Shown piece by piece: positions 8,194 through 17,991 of a stretch of DNA of 64,000 nt. Source of the stretch: a bacterium (GTDB lineage: Bacteria; Armatimonadota; Abditibacteriia; Abditibacteriales; Abditibacteriaceae). The notes under the pieces are model-generated. The model had not been told where the DNA came from. It searched no databases and saw only the letters and a list, made by a program, of their open reading frames with translations. The stretch spans positions 96,617-160,616 of the forward strand of contig SDZD01000011.1 of the NCBI GenBank assembly GCA_004172935.1, in the 5' to 3' direction. Position numbers and translations under genes: made by a program. Numbering within the stretch: the stretch's first letter is position 1; the number at the start of each line of letters is the position of its first letter.

Positions 8194-9711
8194 TTACTCA
8201 ACTGGCTTGTGCCAGCGGCGGCCTTTGCGTCCAATGAACTCATCGGCTTCTTTTGGCCCCCAGGTGCCCGGCTGATATTCGAATGGCGTCGGGGCGTGTC
8301 CATCTTTCCAGGCATTGAGGATGGGATCAACGATGCCCCACGCAGTTTCGCTTTCGTCGCGGCGCGTGAAGAGCGTCGAATCGCCGATAAGAGCATCGTG
8401 CAACAAGCGCTCATAAGCTTCGGGCGGCTCGGCGCCGAAGGTTTCGGCGTAGTCGAAGCTCATTCGCACATCACGGATTTCGTTAGAACCGGGAACTTTG
8501 GCGTTCATGCGAAGCGCGAAGCCATCGTTGGGTTGAATTCGCATGACGAGCATGTTCGACTTCAGAGGAGCCGTTTCTTCTTCGTTGTAAAGCACGTTGG
8601 GCACGTCCTTCCAACGGATAACAACCTCGGAGACACGCTGTTCGAGGTTCTTGCCGTGACGCAAGTAAATCGGCACGCCGCTCCAACGCCAGTTATCGAC
8701 TTCCAACTTCAAAGCGACATAGGTTTCGACCTCAGAATTGGGAGCGACGCCTTCGGCTTCTTTGTATCCCTCATATTGGCCGCGCAACGTGTTTCTGGCA
8801 ATTTGTTCCGTGTTCATCGGCTTGATGGCACGCAGAACCTTGAGTTTTTCGTCGCGTACATCGTCGGCGCCCAGACTGGTTGGCGGCTCCATACACACAA
8901 GGCTCATGACCTGGAACATATGGTTGACGACCATGTCGCGCAGCGCTCCCGATGTTTCGTAGTAGCCAGCACGCTTGCCGACATCGACTTTTTCGGACAC
9001 GACAATTTGAATGTGATCGACGAAGTGGTTGTTCCAGATCGGCTCCCACAGGATGTTGCCGAAGCGCAGCGTGAGGATGTTTTGTACCGTTTCTTTGCCC
9101 AGATAGTGGTCGATACGGAACACCTCGTCTTCAGGGAAGTAGCGCGCGATGAGGGCGTTCAGTTCCTGTGCCGATTTCAAATCGGTGCCGAAAGGCTTCT
9201 CGACGATAACGCGACGCCAACCCTTCGCCCCCGCTTTACGGGCAGTTTTGCGAACTTCGCCCAGATTTTGGATGACAGGAGCGAACTCTTCGGGCGGAAT
9301 AGACAGGTAGTAGAGGCGGTTATCACCCGCTCCAACGCTCTTGCCTACTTCAACAAGGCGCTCTTCGAGTTTACGGTGAGCTTCGGCATCGCCGTAGCCC
9401 TCGCCCTGTTGATAGAAAATGCGGCCTTCGAGCCACTTCCATTTTTCTTCATCGAAGGGCAAACGCGCAAATTCTTTGATGCCTTCGCCCAGATTCTGGC
9501 GGAATGCGGCTTCATCTTGAGGTCGGCGACCAAAGCCGACGATAGCGAACTCATCGGGAAGTAACCCCTGAGCAGCCAAATCATAAAGGGCGGGCAACAA
9601 CTTGCGGCGCGTAAGGTCGCCTGTTGCACCAAAAATAGTTAAAACGCACGGCGGCGACTGGCGCGAACCGTTGTGGGCCGAGGTAGAACTGGAAACAGTA
9701 GATTCGGACAT
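8194..9711 (-). CDS. zwf: Glucose-6-phosphate 1-dehydrogenase
   Basis: Oxidises glucose 6-phosphate to 6-phosphogluconolactone with NADP(+), the entry to the oxidative pentose phosphate pathway. 505 residues is a normal length. The N-terminal nucleotide motif is FGATGDLTRRKL. The substrate and catalytic motif RIDHYLGKE is intact, and EKPFGTDL precedes it. The start at 9711 gives a Ser/Thr-rich N-terminus of about 20 residues before the Rossmann fold. No ribosome-binding motif is seen upstream. It is followed by a stem-loop and pgl. Confidence 0.97.
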   Translation of the reverse strand: MSESTVSSSTSAHNGSRQSPPCVLTIFGATGDLTRRKLLPALYDLAAQGLLPDEFAIVGFGRRPQDEAAFRQNLGEGIKEFARLPFDEEKWKWLEGRIFYQQGEGYGDAEAHRKLEERLVEVGKSVGAGDNRLYYLSIPPEEFAPVIQNLGEVRKTARKAGAKGWRRVIVEKPFGTDLKSAQELNALIARYFPEDEVFRIDHYLGKETVQNILTLRFGNILWEPIWNNHFVDHIQIVVSEKVDVGKRAGYYETSGALRDMVVNHMFQVMSLVCMEPPTSLGADDVRDEKLKVLRAIKPMNTEQIARNTLRGQYEGYKEAEGVAPNSEVETYVALKLEVDNWRWSGVPIYLRHGKNLEQRVSEVVIRWKDVPNVLYNEEETAPLKSNMLVMRIQPNDGFALRMNAKVPGSNEIRDVRMSFDYAETFGAEPPEAYERLLHDALIGDSTLFTRRDESETAWGIVDPILNAWKDGHAPTPFEYQPGTWGPKEADEFIGRKGRRWHKPVE

Positions 9712-9902
9712 AATGAAGGCGCTCTTAAGGGCGCGTTGCGGCTTTTAGGATAGCTGTGACTCCACGCCTTAGGCGCAAAACACAGCAAAAGGACGCTCGG
9801 CTCAAATCCTGTTCCGCAGCGCACCCTTTCTATAGTGGAAATTTTCGCAGGTGTAAGTCCGCACTAATTGGTAATGAAAAAGAGAAACTGCGATTGATTT
9901 TA

Positions 9903-10538
9903 ATGCAATCACCATTCTCTCCCCTCGATGCGTTCACCTCGCGTTCGACGGATTCACGTTTTGGCTACGAACGCTACATCATCAAACGCAAACTCATGCA
10001 AGCGTTTGGCGCGACCCTTTACTTGTATGGGCCAAATGAGCAGCTTGTGCTGTGGGGCCAAAAGAAGGCGTTCAAACTCAAAGAAGACCTGCGTTTATTC
10101 ACCGATGACACACAGGCTCAGGAAGTGCTTCGTATTGGCGCCCGCAATATCCTTGATTTTTCGGCGGCGTATGATGTGTTCGACTCGCAAACCAATCAGA
10201 AAATTGGCGCATTCAAGCGCAAAGGCTTGAAATCAGCGTTCGTTCAGGACACATGGCTGATTTTGGACATGCAAGACCGCGAGGTGGGACAAGTGCAAGA
10301 AGACTCAGCGTTCCTTGGGTTGTTGCGACGCTGGGTAGATTACGTCTCGCTACTATTGCCACAAAAATACGCGGCAACGCTCAATGGCCTGCCCGTCGCC
10401 CACTATATTCGGCACAAAAACTTTTTTTCTTCGCGCATGGACATCGACTTTTCGCCCGATACGAACGCACAGTTCGACCGACGTTTGGGGTTAGCGATGG
10501 CGATGTTACTTGAAGCTGTCGAAACCAAGGGCAGCTAA
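9903..10538 (+). CDS. LURP-one-related / scramblase-like protein
   Basis: 211 residues from the ATG at 9903; the longer frame adds a basic stretch without family features. The pattern of short beta-strand segments (RYIIKRKLMQAFGATLYLY, LVLWGQKKAFKLKED, AYDVFDSQTNQKIGAFKRK, then a strand after TWLILD) fits the LURP-one/Tubby C-terminal barrel, in which a long C-terminal helix fills the barrel. Here that helix is FDRRLGLAMAMLLEAVE. Bacterial members are mostly of unknown function. It stands alone between zwf and the pilus genes, with its own terminator. Confidence 0.7.
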   Translation: MQSPFSPLDAFTSRSTDSRFGYERYIIKRKLMQAFGATLYLYGPNEQLVLWGQKKAFKLKEDLRLFTDDTQAQEVLRIGARNILDFSAAYDVFDSQTNQKIGAFKRKGLKSAFVQDTWLILDMQDREVGQVQEDSAFLGLLRRWVDYVSLLLPQKYAATLNGLPVAHYIRHKNFFSSRMDIDFSPDTNAQFDRRLGLAMAMLLEAVETKGS

Positions 10539-10543
10539 AAAAC

Positions 10544-10578
10544 AAAAAAGGCCGAGGGAAACTCCCTCGGTCTTTTTA
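10544..10578 (+). terminator. Terminator after LURP-one-like gene
   Basis: Stem GGCCGAGGGA pairing with TCCCTCGGTC, flanked by A and T runs; the one wobble is G-U on the plus strand. It also lies just past the stop of the minus-strand tadZ-like gene. Confidence 0.85.
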
Positions 10579-10580
10579 TT

Positions 10581-11813
10581 TTATTTGGCAAACATCTTTT
10601 TCAAGAAACTGCCGCCACCATTTTTGGTGGGTTCTTCGGGTGCAGGGGCTTCGAGGCCCAGAATTTCGAGCGCGAGACGGTTGATTTCTTTCGCGATGGG
10701 CGTGCCCGAATCGTAAATCACGAACGGCTTGCCTTCGTTAATTGAACGCACCACGATGCGGCCATCGGAAGGAATACGCGACTTCATCTTCACACCGAGC
10801 ACGTTTTCGACATCGGCCAACGAAATGCCGACATCGGAGTTAGCGCGGTTAAGTACCGGCTGAATCTTTTCGGGCGGATACAACTGGCGCAGCATTTCGA
10901 GCGCGGTGCGCGTTTTATGCAATGCCAACAGGTCGAGCGAAGTGAGCAGCAGCACTGTCTTTGCGGCATCAAGAACCGCAAGAGTGGTGTCCTGCAATTG
11001 CGAGGGCGTATCGACGATGATGATGTCGTAGTTCTCGCGCAGCGTCTCCACGACCTGCTCGACGGTATAGACAGTGATGGACTCGGCGTATTGAGGCGTC
11101 GAAGGCGCCACCAACACTTTCAAACCCGATTCGGGGTGTTGGGTGAGGTACTGCTCCAACAGTTCGGCGTCGATGCCGCCATGACCTTTCTGAGCCAATC
11201 CAGCGATGGTGTTTTGCGGCGACAGATTCAGCATCAGGTCGATGTCACCGAACTGAAGGTTGAGATCGACCAGAGCCACGCGAGGCGGTTTGCCACCTTC
11301 ACCGGAGGCTTTAGCCAGCGCTACCGCCAGGTTTGCCGACAACATCGACTTCCCCGCGCCGCCTTGAGGCGAATAGATAGCGATGACTTCACCGCGTGAG
11401 CGGCTACTATCGGGCGTTAAGGGGGCCAATTCGCGCTGTTTGGCGGTCGTCTGATGAACGTGACGCACTGCCGACAGCAAATCCTCGCTTGATATAGGGC
11501 GCATCAAACAATCGCGCGCGCCAGCCCGCATCAAGCGACGCATCAATTCCATGTCCGCGCCATCCAATAAGACGACGGCAGACGAATCGGGGCAGGCCTC
11601 GGCAATCTCGTCGATGATGGATAACGAGTCGCCACTCAAAAGCGCGCCATCAAGAAGAACGACGCTGGGGCGGAGTTGACGGGTCAGGTCAATTGTGTCG
11701 CGTCGGTCGTGCGCGCCGCCAACCACCGACACCTCACGGTCGCGCGACAACATAATTTCGAGGTCACGGCGCGAGTCGGCGCGAGGATCGGCCAATAATA
11801 CGGTGATAGACAT
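10581..11813 (-). CDS. CpaE/TadZ-like pilus assembly ATPase with receiver domain
   Basis: 410 residues. About 1-120 is an atypical receiver domain: D55 is in place (VVLLDGALL), but the usual Thr is replaced (LLDGAD) and the Lys site reads MRP. From 141 a MinD/ParA-like ATPase follows, with P-loop SPQGGAGKS near 148-156 and VALVDLNLQFGD. The first Lys of the deviant Walker motif (KGGxGKT) is Gln. CpaE/TadZ proteins place Flp pilus machinery at the cell pole. It is last in a minus-strand set behind the cpaB- and cpaC-like genes. Confidence 0.88.
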   Translation of the reverse strand: MSITVLLADPRADSRRDLEIMLSRDREVSVVGGAHDRRDTIDLTRQLRPSVVLLDGALLSGDSLSIIDEIAEACPDSSAVVLLDGADMELMRRLMRAGARDCLMRPISSEDLLSAVRHVHQTTAKQRELAPLTPDSSRSRGEVIAIYSPQGGAGKSMLSANLAVALAKASGEGGKPPRVALVDLNLQFGDIDLMLNLSPQNTIAGLAQKGHGGIDAELLEQYLTQHPESGLKVLVAPSTPQYAESITVYTVEQVVETLRENYDIIIVDTPSQLQDTTLAVLDAAKTVLLLTSLDLLALHKTRTALEMLRQLYPPEKIQPVLNRANSDVGISLADVENVLGVKMKSRIPSDGRIVVRSINEGKPFVIYDSGTPIAKEINRLALEILGLEAPAPEEPTKNGGGSFLKKMFAK

Positions 11814-11905
11814 GAGGATGTAGGAAGTTTAGAGGGGAAATACTGCAAATGGAGACCCGTAACAACAAGGTTCGTAGTCTCCATCGACTTTTCCACAGAG
11901 CTGCA

Positions 11906-14900
11906 TCAACCCGGTGCGCGGGTGGTGTTCTGGAACAGGACGCCATTGGCTTCCTGACGGGACGGCAATTGCGGGAAGGAAGGCCCTCGTTCCACAATAG
12001 CCTTGGTGTTAGGTGTAGCGGGCAACGCTTCGATGCGTGGCGTCATGAAGATAGCCAACTCGGTTTCGTTGTTCTCGTAGCGCTTTGAAGTGAAGAGCGA
12101 ACCGATGACGGGCAAGCTCCCCAGAACAGGGACTTTCGAGGTTTGCACACGCTTCTCGTTGGTGAGCAAACCGCCCATAACGATGATGTCGCCTGGCTTA
12201 ACAACGAGGCTGGTATCAATTGAGCGCACTGTTTCACCGGGGATAAGCGCGCCGTTGAGGTTGATTTCAAAGGTACGGTCAGGCTGGGTGATGTCGGCGC
12301 GGATTTGCAGCATAATCGTGTTGTCGTCCGATACTGTTGGGCGCATCGAAATGATGACACCATATCGGCGGAACTCAACGCTTTGAGCTGTGGCTCCCGT
12401 CGTTGCAACAGCAGAAGGCACCGGACGCTCGCCACCGATTGTGATTTGCGCGGGCATTCCTTCGACTGCACGCACATTGGGACTGGCCAGAATACGGGCA
12501 TCGCCTCGCTGTGCGAGGGCATTCAACTGAACACGGAAGGGATCAATAATTCCCAAACCTCCAAACCCAGCGAATCCATTGCCAGCGGTGATTGAACCAC
12601 TATTGAATGAAGGCGAAACGGTGCGGGTAACGTTGCGGGTTTGAAGCGGAAGGCCATCAGTACCGATGATAGGAGTTCCGTTAGCTCCCGTCGTAGGTGA
12701 GTAGGTGATGGTTTCGTTGGTCAACGAGGAGCTACCAAATTGCGCCCCCAGGTTGCGGAGTGCTGTACGCGAAATCTCGACGACGTTGGTTTCGACCGTA
12801 ACGTTGCGCACGGTCGCTTCTGCCGGGTCGAGGATGCGAACGAACATTTGCACTCCTAACGTGCGCACATACCCTCCCGCCGGATCGTAGGCGGGCAAAG
12901 CTGCCTCTATGCCACTGGGGCGCAAGGTTCCCTGAGTTGCCTGCCCAAGAATTGTTCCATAACGTTTTACCGTCTCATATTCGCCGCGTGTGGCAACTGT
13001 TCCGTAGATAGCCACGCTGTTGGTAGCGGCGCGCACTGCTGTAACAGTAGTAACCCCCGTTACTGCCTGCAAACGCTCGGTGAGAACGCGGTCTTCACCC
13101 TGTAGCACCTGTGAGGAGTAGTAGGGGTTTTGCGGTGTAGCCTGGCCACGCAGCACAATGAAGGGCAAAACGGGTTGGTTGATGGTGGGCAAAACACGCA
13201 AAATGGCTTCGGCCTCGGCGGGCGAATCGGTTTGCGCCTTGAGTGCCAATCCACCTGGGAGGGAAACCAATTCGATGGTCTGGTTACCCGTCAGAAGGCG
13301 TAGGCTGTCTTGCAGAGCGGCTTGTGGGTTAACAGCAATGGCCGTCCCATTCAGAACAGCATCAATGGTAGGCGCAGTTGTATCGGCATAGAGCGAATTG
13401 CTGACTAATGCACGATCAACGAAGAAGGCTGCCGTTGTTTCGGCGCCCTGCACTTCGGCGGTGTTACGCACTGTACCCGTTAAACGCGCAGCGAGACTGC
13501 CATTAGGCAATTTCACAACGGTAGTGCGAATACGCGGGTCGCCCAGAGCCTCCGAAATCGCGGTTTCCACGACTTGCGGGTTACTCGACATGGCGAGCGC
13601 TTGCGCACTAACCGCGCGTCCGGCAGTTGCAACGCGATAGATATTGGCGCGGCCCACAGCATCGCCGGGATAACGTGCGGTGAAAACGGCCAGAGTCGAG
13701 TCGCCTGCCCCAATTCCGGTTACGGCAATGGTACGAGCGTTGATAGCACGCGCATCCATAACAGCGGGGTCGGAGAAGAAGACCGAAAGGATGTTGTCAG
13801 GGAACGACACAAGGCGTGCCATCCCCTGCGTCACCTGAATACCAGATTTGGCTCCCCCAATCGGAACGTTGTTCGGTAACCGTGGCGTGGTGCGATAATC
13901 CACATCAGCCTTTGTACCACGCGATGGTGAAGGGAGGGGTTCAGAAATACGAGGCGGGCGCGAGGATGCTGTTGCGCTGCCACCCATATTCGCAGGAGGT
14001 GCCGGGGGCAAAGGGCGCACAACCTGACCGCCAGTAGGCTTTGGCGTCGGGCGAGGTGCCACAGGGCGGGGCGCTGTTGGGCGCGTTACGTTGGGCTTGG
14101 GTGTAGCCGAAACTCCGCCCGCAACGGGAGGCAATTCGGGTAGCGATGGCGTGGTAGGCGGCAGATCGGCGGGTGACGTTAGAACTCCCGCTCCCGAATT
14201 ACCAGACGGCAAGGGCAAAGCATTGGGAGTAACTACAGGTGCGGGAGCAGGTGTAGGAGTCGCCAAGGGGGTAGGAGGAGGAAGCGGCGCCCCGACTCCT
14301 CCTAAATTGGAAGGAATGGCGGGAATATTCGCGAGCGGATCGTCGCTGGGCGAAGTTGAGGGCGCCATCTGCGATTGAGACCGGCGCGACATGAATTGCT
14401 GAGTCGCGGGCGATACAGAACCAGATGGTGCGATGCCAGCCAAGTAAGGCGAATTGATAAACGCCGATGTCATGGCGACCGAAGCCTCTGGGGTAGATGC
14501 GGGCGGCGCGATGGGCGCATTCACGATGGTTGGAGTAATGAAACGAAACGCGTAGCGTTCGGTGGTGCCATCGCTTTTTTCAACTCTCATCCGAAGATTG
14601 CCAGAGGAGGTGCCGCGCACCATAAGCGTCCCGCTTTGTTCTTCGACACGTGCATTGGCAATACCTTCCTCAACAAACCACTTAGAACCGGGAGCAAGTG
14701 GCAAAGAGGTGTTCTTACCCACTTTCATAGTCGTTGGGGCAATAGGCGCTGTATCGAGTGGGGCAGCGCCGGCACTGCGCGCCGCATAGAAGGCGGGCCA
14801 GATCAGCAGAAATCCAATGCATAGCGCTTGACGGCGCCGATGAGAGAATAACGGCTCAGGTTTAACCGCGCGGATCAGTACACGCGGCGCGTTGCTGGCG

Positions 14901-14935
14901 CGCGAAGGCGGCGCGAGATATGGCGAAGAATTCAT
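11906..14935 (-). CDS. CpaC/RcpA-type Flp pilus secretin
   Basis: Outer-membrane secretin channel of the Flp/Tad pilus, 1009 residues and longer than usual. A basic N-terminus and a hydrophobic segment (near 30-57) come first. Then comes a domain like the T2SS/T3SS pilus N-domain (MKVGKNTSLPL to YAFRF). A Pro/Ala/Thr-rich linker runs from about 195 to 345. A second N-domain follows (VTQGMARLVSFPDNILSVF), then a BON-like part and the secretin core with VETNVVEIS and the closing GGLLTNEKRVQTSKVPVLG. The doubled N-domain and the long linker are unusual. It sits between the cpaB- and tadZ-like genes. Confidence 0.9.
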   Translation of the reverse strand: MNSSPYLAPPSRASNAPRVLIRAVKPEPLFSHRRRQALCIGFLLIWPAFYAARSAGAAPLDTAPIAPTTMKVGKNTSLPLAPGSKWFVEEGIANARVEEQSGTLMVRGTSSGNLRMRVEKSDGTTERYAFRFITPTIVNAPIAPPASTPEASVAMTSAFINSPYLAGIAPSGSVSPATQQFMSRRSQSQMAPSTSPSDDPLANIPAIPSNLGGVGAPLPPPTPLATPTPAPAPVVTPNALPLPSGNSGAGVLTSPADLPPTTPSLPELPPVAGGVSATPKPNVTRPTAPRPVAPRPTPKPTGGQVVRPLPPAPPANMGGSATASSRPPRISEPLPSPSRGTKADVDYRTTPRLPNNVPIGGAKSGIQVTQGMARLVSFPDNILSVFFSDPAVMDARAINARTIAVTGIGAGDSTLAVFTARYPGDAVGRANIYRVATAGRAVSAQALAMSSNPQVVETAISEALGDPRIRTTVVKLPNGSLAARLTGTVRNTAEVQGAETTAAFFVDRALVSNSLYADTTAPTIDAVLNGTAIAVNPQAALQDSLRLLTGNQTIELVSLPGGLALKAQTDSPAEAEAILRVLPTINQPVLPFIVLRGQATPQNPYYSSQVLQGEDRVLTERLQAVTGVTTVTAVRAATNSVAIYGTVATRGEYETVKRYGTILGQATQGTLRPSGIEAALPAYDPAGGYVRTLGVQMFVRILDPAEATVRNVTVETNVVEISRTALRNLGAQFGSSSLTNETITYSPTTGANGTPIIGTDGLPLQTRNVTRTVSPSFNSGSITAGNGFAGFGGLGIIDPFRVQLNALAQRGDARILASPNVRAVEGMPAQITIGGERPVPSAVATTGATAQSVEFRRYGVIISMRPTVSDDNTIMLQIRADITQPDRTFEINLNGALIPGETVRSIDTSLVVKPGDIIVMGGLLTNEKRVQTSKVPVLGSLPVIGSLFTSKRYENNETELAIFMTPRIEALPATPNTKAIVERGPSFPQLPSRQEANGVLFQNTTRAPG

Positions 14936-14973
14936 GACGTGAAGCTCAGAACAAGAGTCGGAAGAGGGACCTT

Positions 14974-16179
14974 TTAGCGAGAAGCGGAAGGCAAGGGTAC
15001 GGTTTCGGTGCGAACAACGCGGCCATCACCATAGATGGGGATGTTATAGACCTGTGTCGGTGTTGGCACGGGAGCAGAAGGTTTGATTTCGGGAGATTGC
15101 ACCGGAATAACGGGAGTTACAGGTGAAAGGCCGGGATTAGGATTCGAGGAGGGGAAATCCGGTGGGGGAGAAAAACCTCCGAGGGGTTCACGGATACGAG
15201 TCGTGTTAGAACTTGAACCACCAGTGCTGGCGTTACGGACTGTGCCGCCCCCGCCCACAGCTTTGCGGCTTTCGGCGTAAGGAGCGATTTGGCGCTTTGT
15301 CACCGATACGGTTTGCAGTGTGCCTTCGCCAGTGGGGCTATTGGCATCACCGGGAAGAGGAGCTACTTCGCTTGAACGGTTGCCTGGCAAAGCAGGGCGC
15401 ACCAGATAATCGAGCGTGGCATTGGAAGCCATAGCCAATTGCAGAGCGGCGGCCTGGCGCGGTGTCACTTCGAGCGTGAGAGCAGGTTCGGGACGGGCTG
15501 CATTGGCGGGGCCAGGTGTTGGTGTCGGGGTAGGGCCAGTAGCAGGGTTAGGGGCGCTGCCCTTAGGATCGGCTTTAAAAGCGCCGCGCATAGCAACGTT
15601 GACGTTGGGATAATCGTTAGCGGATACATCCACACCCAGAACACGTACGTTTTGAATAACGGTGCGGGATTCCTGGCCGTCGAAAGCGCCTAAAATGTCC
15701 ACGTAGTTGCCGATGCGGACAAGGTCATGCAGTGTGGGTTTATTGGCCATCGGAATGACCATGGCGCGCGTTCCAGTGCGCAACAAACCAGCGATACCTG
15801 TTTCGGAAACGTGCCCGACAAAATCGTACTCTGGACGGATTTTAGCCTTAGCAGGAATATCGACGCGGGTGATATAACCCGCTCCCTGTGATTCGATGTC
15901 GGTGATAAAGCCCTGAATGGTTGGCCCTTCGTAAGACACCATACGCAACATATCGGGCGTAACAATGGTATTGGCGGGGATGTCTACACGCGCCTCGGCG
16001 ACGCGCCCCGACGTATTTTTGAGTGATACGGGCTGTACGTTCGGATCGCCGTTTGTAGCCGTGTTACCAGTAGCAACACGCGGAGATTCGCCGGGGGAGA
16101 GCATACGGAAGACTTTGTAGAACCCGAACGCTCCGACGATGAGGAGCAAGCCGAAAATGATTTTGCGGTTGGAACGCAT
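14974..16179 (-). CDS. cpaB: CpaB-type Flp pilus assembly protein
   Basis: Periplasmic, inner-membrane-anchored Flp pilus protein of 401 residues from the ATG at 16179 (a GTG at 16197 is possible). It has a single membrane anchor KIIFGLLLIVGAFGFYKVF, then a SAF domain (RVDIPANTIVTPDML) and an RcpC/CpaB-type region (AMVIPMANK, VDILGAF, RTVIQNVRVLGVD). The C-terminal 130 residues are Pro/Ser/Gly-rich and not conserved in the family. It is first of three minus-strand pilus genes, 38 bases before the secretin. Pilin, prepilin peptidase, TadA, TadB and TadC are not in the window. Confidence 0.88.
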   Translation of the reverse strand: MRSNRKIIFGLLLIVGAFGFYKVFRMLSPGESPRVATGNTATNGDPNVQPVSLKNTSGRVAEARVDIPANTIVTPDMLRMVSYEGPTIQGFITDIESQGAGYITRVDIPAKAKIRPEYDFVGHVSETGIAGLLRTGTRAMVIPMANKPTLHDLVRIGNYVDILGAFDGQESRTVIQNVRVLGVDVSANDYPNVNVAMRGAFKADPKGSAPNPATGPTPTPTPGPANAARPEPALTLEVTPRQAAALQLAMASNATLDYLVRPALPGNRSSEVAPLPGDANSPTGEGTLQTVSVTKRQIAPYAESRKAVGGGGTVRNASTGGSSSNTTRIREPLGGFSPPPDFPSSNPNPGLSPVTPVIPVQSPEIKPSAPVPTPTQVYNIPIYGDGRVVRTETVPLPSASR

Positions 16180-16424
16180 GGCAATAAAAGAAAGCACACC
16201 GTCGCGCTGAAACTAAAGTGCGGAGCGGGAAGGTAAAGCCTTAACGCTCTGCTCTCAGGCAACGTTGTCGCCAACAGCACGCTGATTTTTTGTCTTGCCG
16301 TACTGCTTCGCGCCCTATTTTAGCCTTTAAACCCCAACAAAACCACCATGATATTCGTTTTGGGCGCTATTGAGCCTCTCTGAGGGCAGCATCGCATCAA
16401 GAGGTTGCCCTTCATATCGACGCG

Positions 16425-16458
16425 AAAAAGGCCCGCGATTTGGTTCGCGGGCCTTTTT
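16425..16458. terminator. Terminator after CNNM/CBS gene
   Basis: 14-bp stem AAAAAGGCCCGCGA with its complement and a 6-base loop. It ends the minus-strand CNNM gene just downstream of 16477. The stretch 16198-16424 upstream of the cpaB-like gene holds no gene. Confidence 0.87.
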
Positions 16459-16476
16459 TACTTATGCGTTCAAGGG

Positions 16477-17991
16477 TCAGGCAGCTTCGAGGGTAGCCTC
16501 ACGTTCGCGCTCTTTTTCGCGTTCGATGGCTTCGGGGAGCATGAGGCTGACGCGCGTGATGCGGATACGCTCGACGGCTTCGACGCGAATTTGCACGCCA
16601 TTAATGAGCACTTCGTCGCCGACTTTGGCTGGGCGTCCCAACTCGGTGAGAACCAAACCTGCCACGGTGTCGGCTTCGTCCTGACGGAAACCTGTCTCGA
16701 AGCGCAGGTTGATTTCTTCGATGAGGGTGCGGCCCGGCAAAGAGATGCGTCCGCCTTCGGACTGAGCGATTTCAGGTTCGGGCGTGTCGAACTCGTCGGC
16801 CATTTCGCCAAACACCTGATCAAGCAGGTCGCCAAGCGTGACCATGCCCGCAGTGCCGCCGAACTCGTCAATCACGATGGCAAGTTGTTGGCGAGTTTTC
16901 TTAAATTGCACCAGCAATTTATCGACGGTCGAGGTTTCGGGCAAGCGCAGCGTCTCACGCACCAGTGGCATCAAAGAAATGAGTTCATCATCGTCTCCAG
17001 GCCCTAACTTCGCGGTAAAAGGCACCAAATCTTTGAGGTGAACCAGACCAATAACGTCGTCCATCGTGCCCGCATAAACCGGGACGCGCGAGTGGGGACG
17101 CGAATGAATCCATGCACGCAATGCCAGACGTGGCATCTCGACGGGTAGCGCTTGCATCTCGACGCGCGGCACCATCACTTCACGCAGCGTCAAGTCGGAG
17201 AAACGCACAACACGGTGCAAAATTTCGGCTTCTGTGTCGTTCAATTCGCCGCCCAGATGCGACTGCGAAACCAGTAAGTCCAACTCTTCGGGCGAGTGGA
17301 CGCTGCCGTGCTCCTCGGATGCACTCAACCCAAGACGAGAGAGCAAAAAGCGGCCAGTACCATTCAACAACCAGATGAGCGGCGAGAAGATTTGCCCGAA
17401 AAACGTCATCGGGCGGGCAATCAGCAAAACTGTCCTATCGGTGAGCTGCAAGGCGATTGACTTGGGCATCAATTCGCCGATGATAACGTGCAACGCCGTC
17501 ATCAGGAAGTAGGCCAAACCAACGGCGATAACCGAACCTGTAATTCCAGCGGGCAACCCTTCGGGAACCCACTTCAGCAACGGCAAAAATAGCGCGTGAA
17601 ACGTCGTTTCACCGACACCACCCAAAATAAGCGATGCCACGGTGATACCAACCTGTGTGGCAGCAATATAACGGTCGAGGTCTTTGAGTTGGTGCTGAAC
17701 GATCTTGGCCGCACTGGAGCCTTCGGCAGCCAGTTGGTCGATGCGCGTTCGGCGTACCGCGACTAAAGCGAACTCGGAAGCGACGAAAAAGCCGTTCAAC
17801 AACACGAGAATCGCGACGAATAGTAGTTTCCAGCCAATGCCGTTTAAGTCGGCCTCGTGTGAGCCTTCGCCCGCTGCGGGAGCGGCCAAGATAGAGGGAG
17901 CGTGAGAAAGGAAAAGCGCAATCGCAAGGAACAAGGGCGCGATGCGCAAAGTGCGACTTCGGGGAAGCGCGGGGTCTGAAGACGGTTGCAT
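16477..17991 (-). CDS. CNNM/CBS-domain (HlyC/CorC family) membrane protein
   Basis: 504 residues from the ATG at 17991, with a signal-like hydrophobic N-terminus (LRIAPLFLAIALFLSHA). A CNNM/DUF21 membrane domain follows (LLNGFFVASEFALVAVRRTR, then LGVG-type helices and VIIGELMPK). Next comes a CBS pair starting at REVMVPRVEM with HSRVPVY and AIVIDEFGGTAGMVTLGD, then a CorC_HlyC C-terminal domain. Members are linked to Mg(2+)/Co(2+) export or membrane transport. An upstream in-frame start at 18096 would add 35 residues with no family features. Single gene. Confidence 0.92.
   Translation of the reverse strand: MQPSSDPALPRSRTLRIAPLFLAIALFLSHAPSILAAPAAGEGSHEADLNGIGWKLLFVAILVLLNGFFVASEFALVAVRRTRIDQLAAEGSSAAKIVQHQLKDLDRYIAATQVGITVASLILGGVGETTFHALFLPLLKWVPEGLPAGITGSVIAVGLAYFLMTALHVIIGELMPKSIALQLTDRTVLLIARPMTFFGQIFSPLIWLLNGTGRFLLSRLGLSASEEHGSVHSPEELDLLVSQSHLGGELNDTEAEILHRVVRFSDLTLREVMVPRVEMQALPVEMPRLALRAWIHSRPHSRVPVYAGTMDDVIGLVHLKDLVPFTAKLGPGDDDELISLMPLVRETLRLPETSTVDKLLVQFKKTRQQLAIVIDEFGGTAGMVTLGDLLDQVFGEMADEFDTPEPEIAQSEGGRISLPGRTLIEEINLRFETGFRQDEADTVAGLVLTELGRPAKVGDEVLINGVQIRVEAVERIRITRVSLMLPEAIEREKEREREATLEAA

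Noticed and set aside
8209..9564. 451-codon plus-strand frame across zwf
   Set aside because: It lies opposite zwf, which has full family motifs; long antisense frames arise from codon bias.
9721..9835. tRNA-like 3' segment (CTCAAATCCTGTTCCGC)
   Set aside because: No matching acceptor 5' arm or anticodon arm could be paired upstream.
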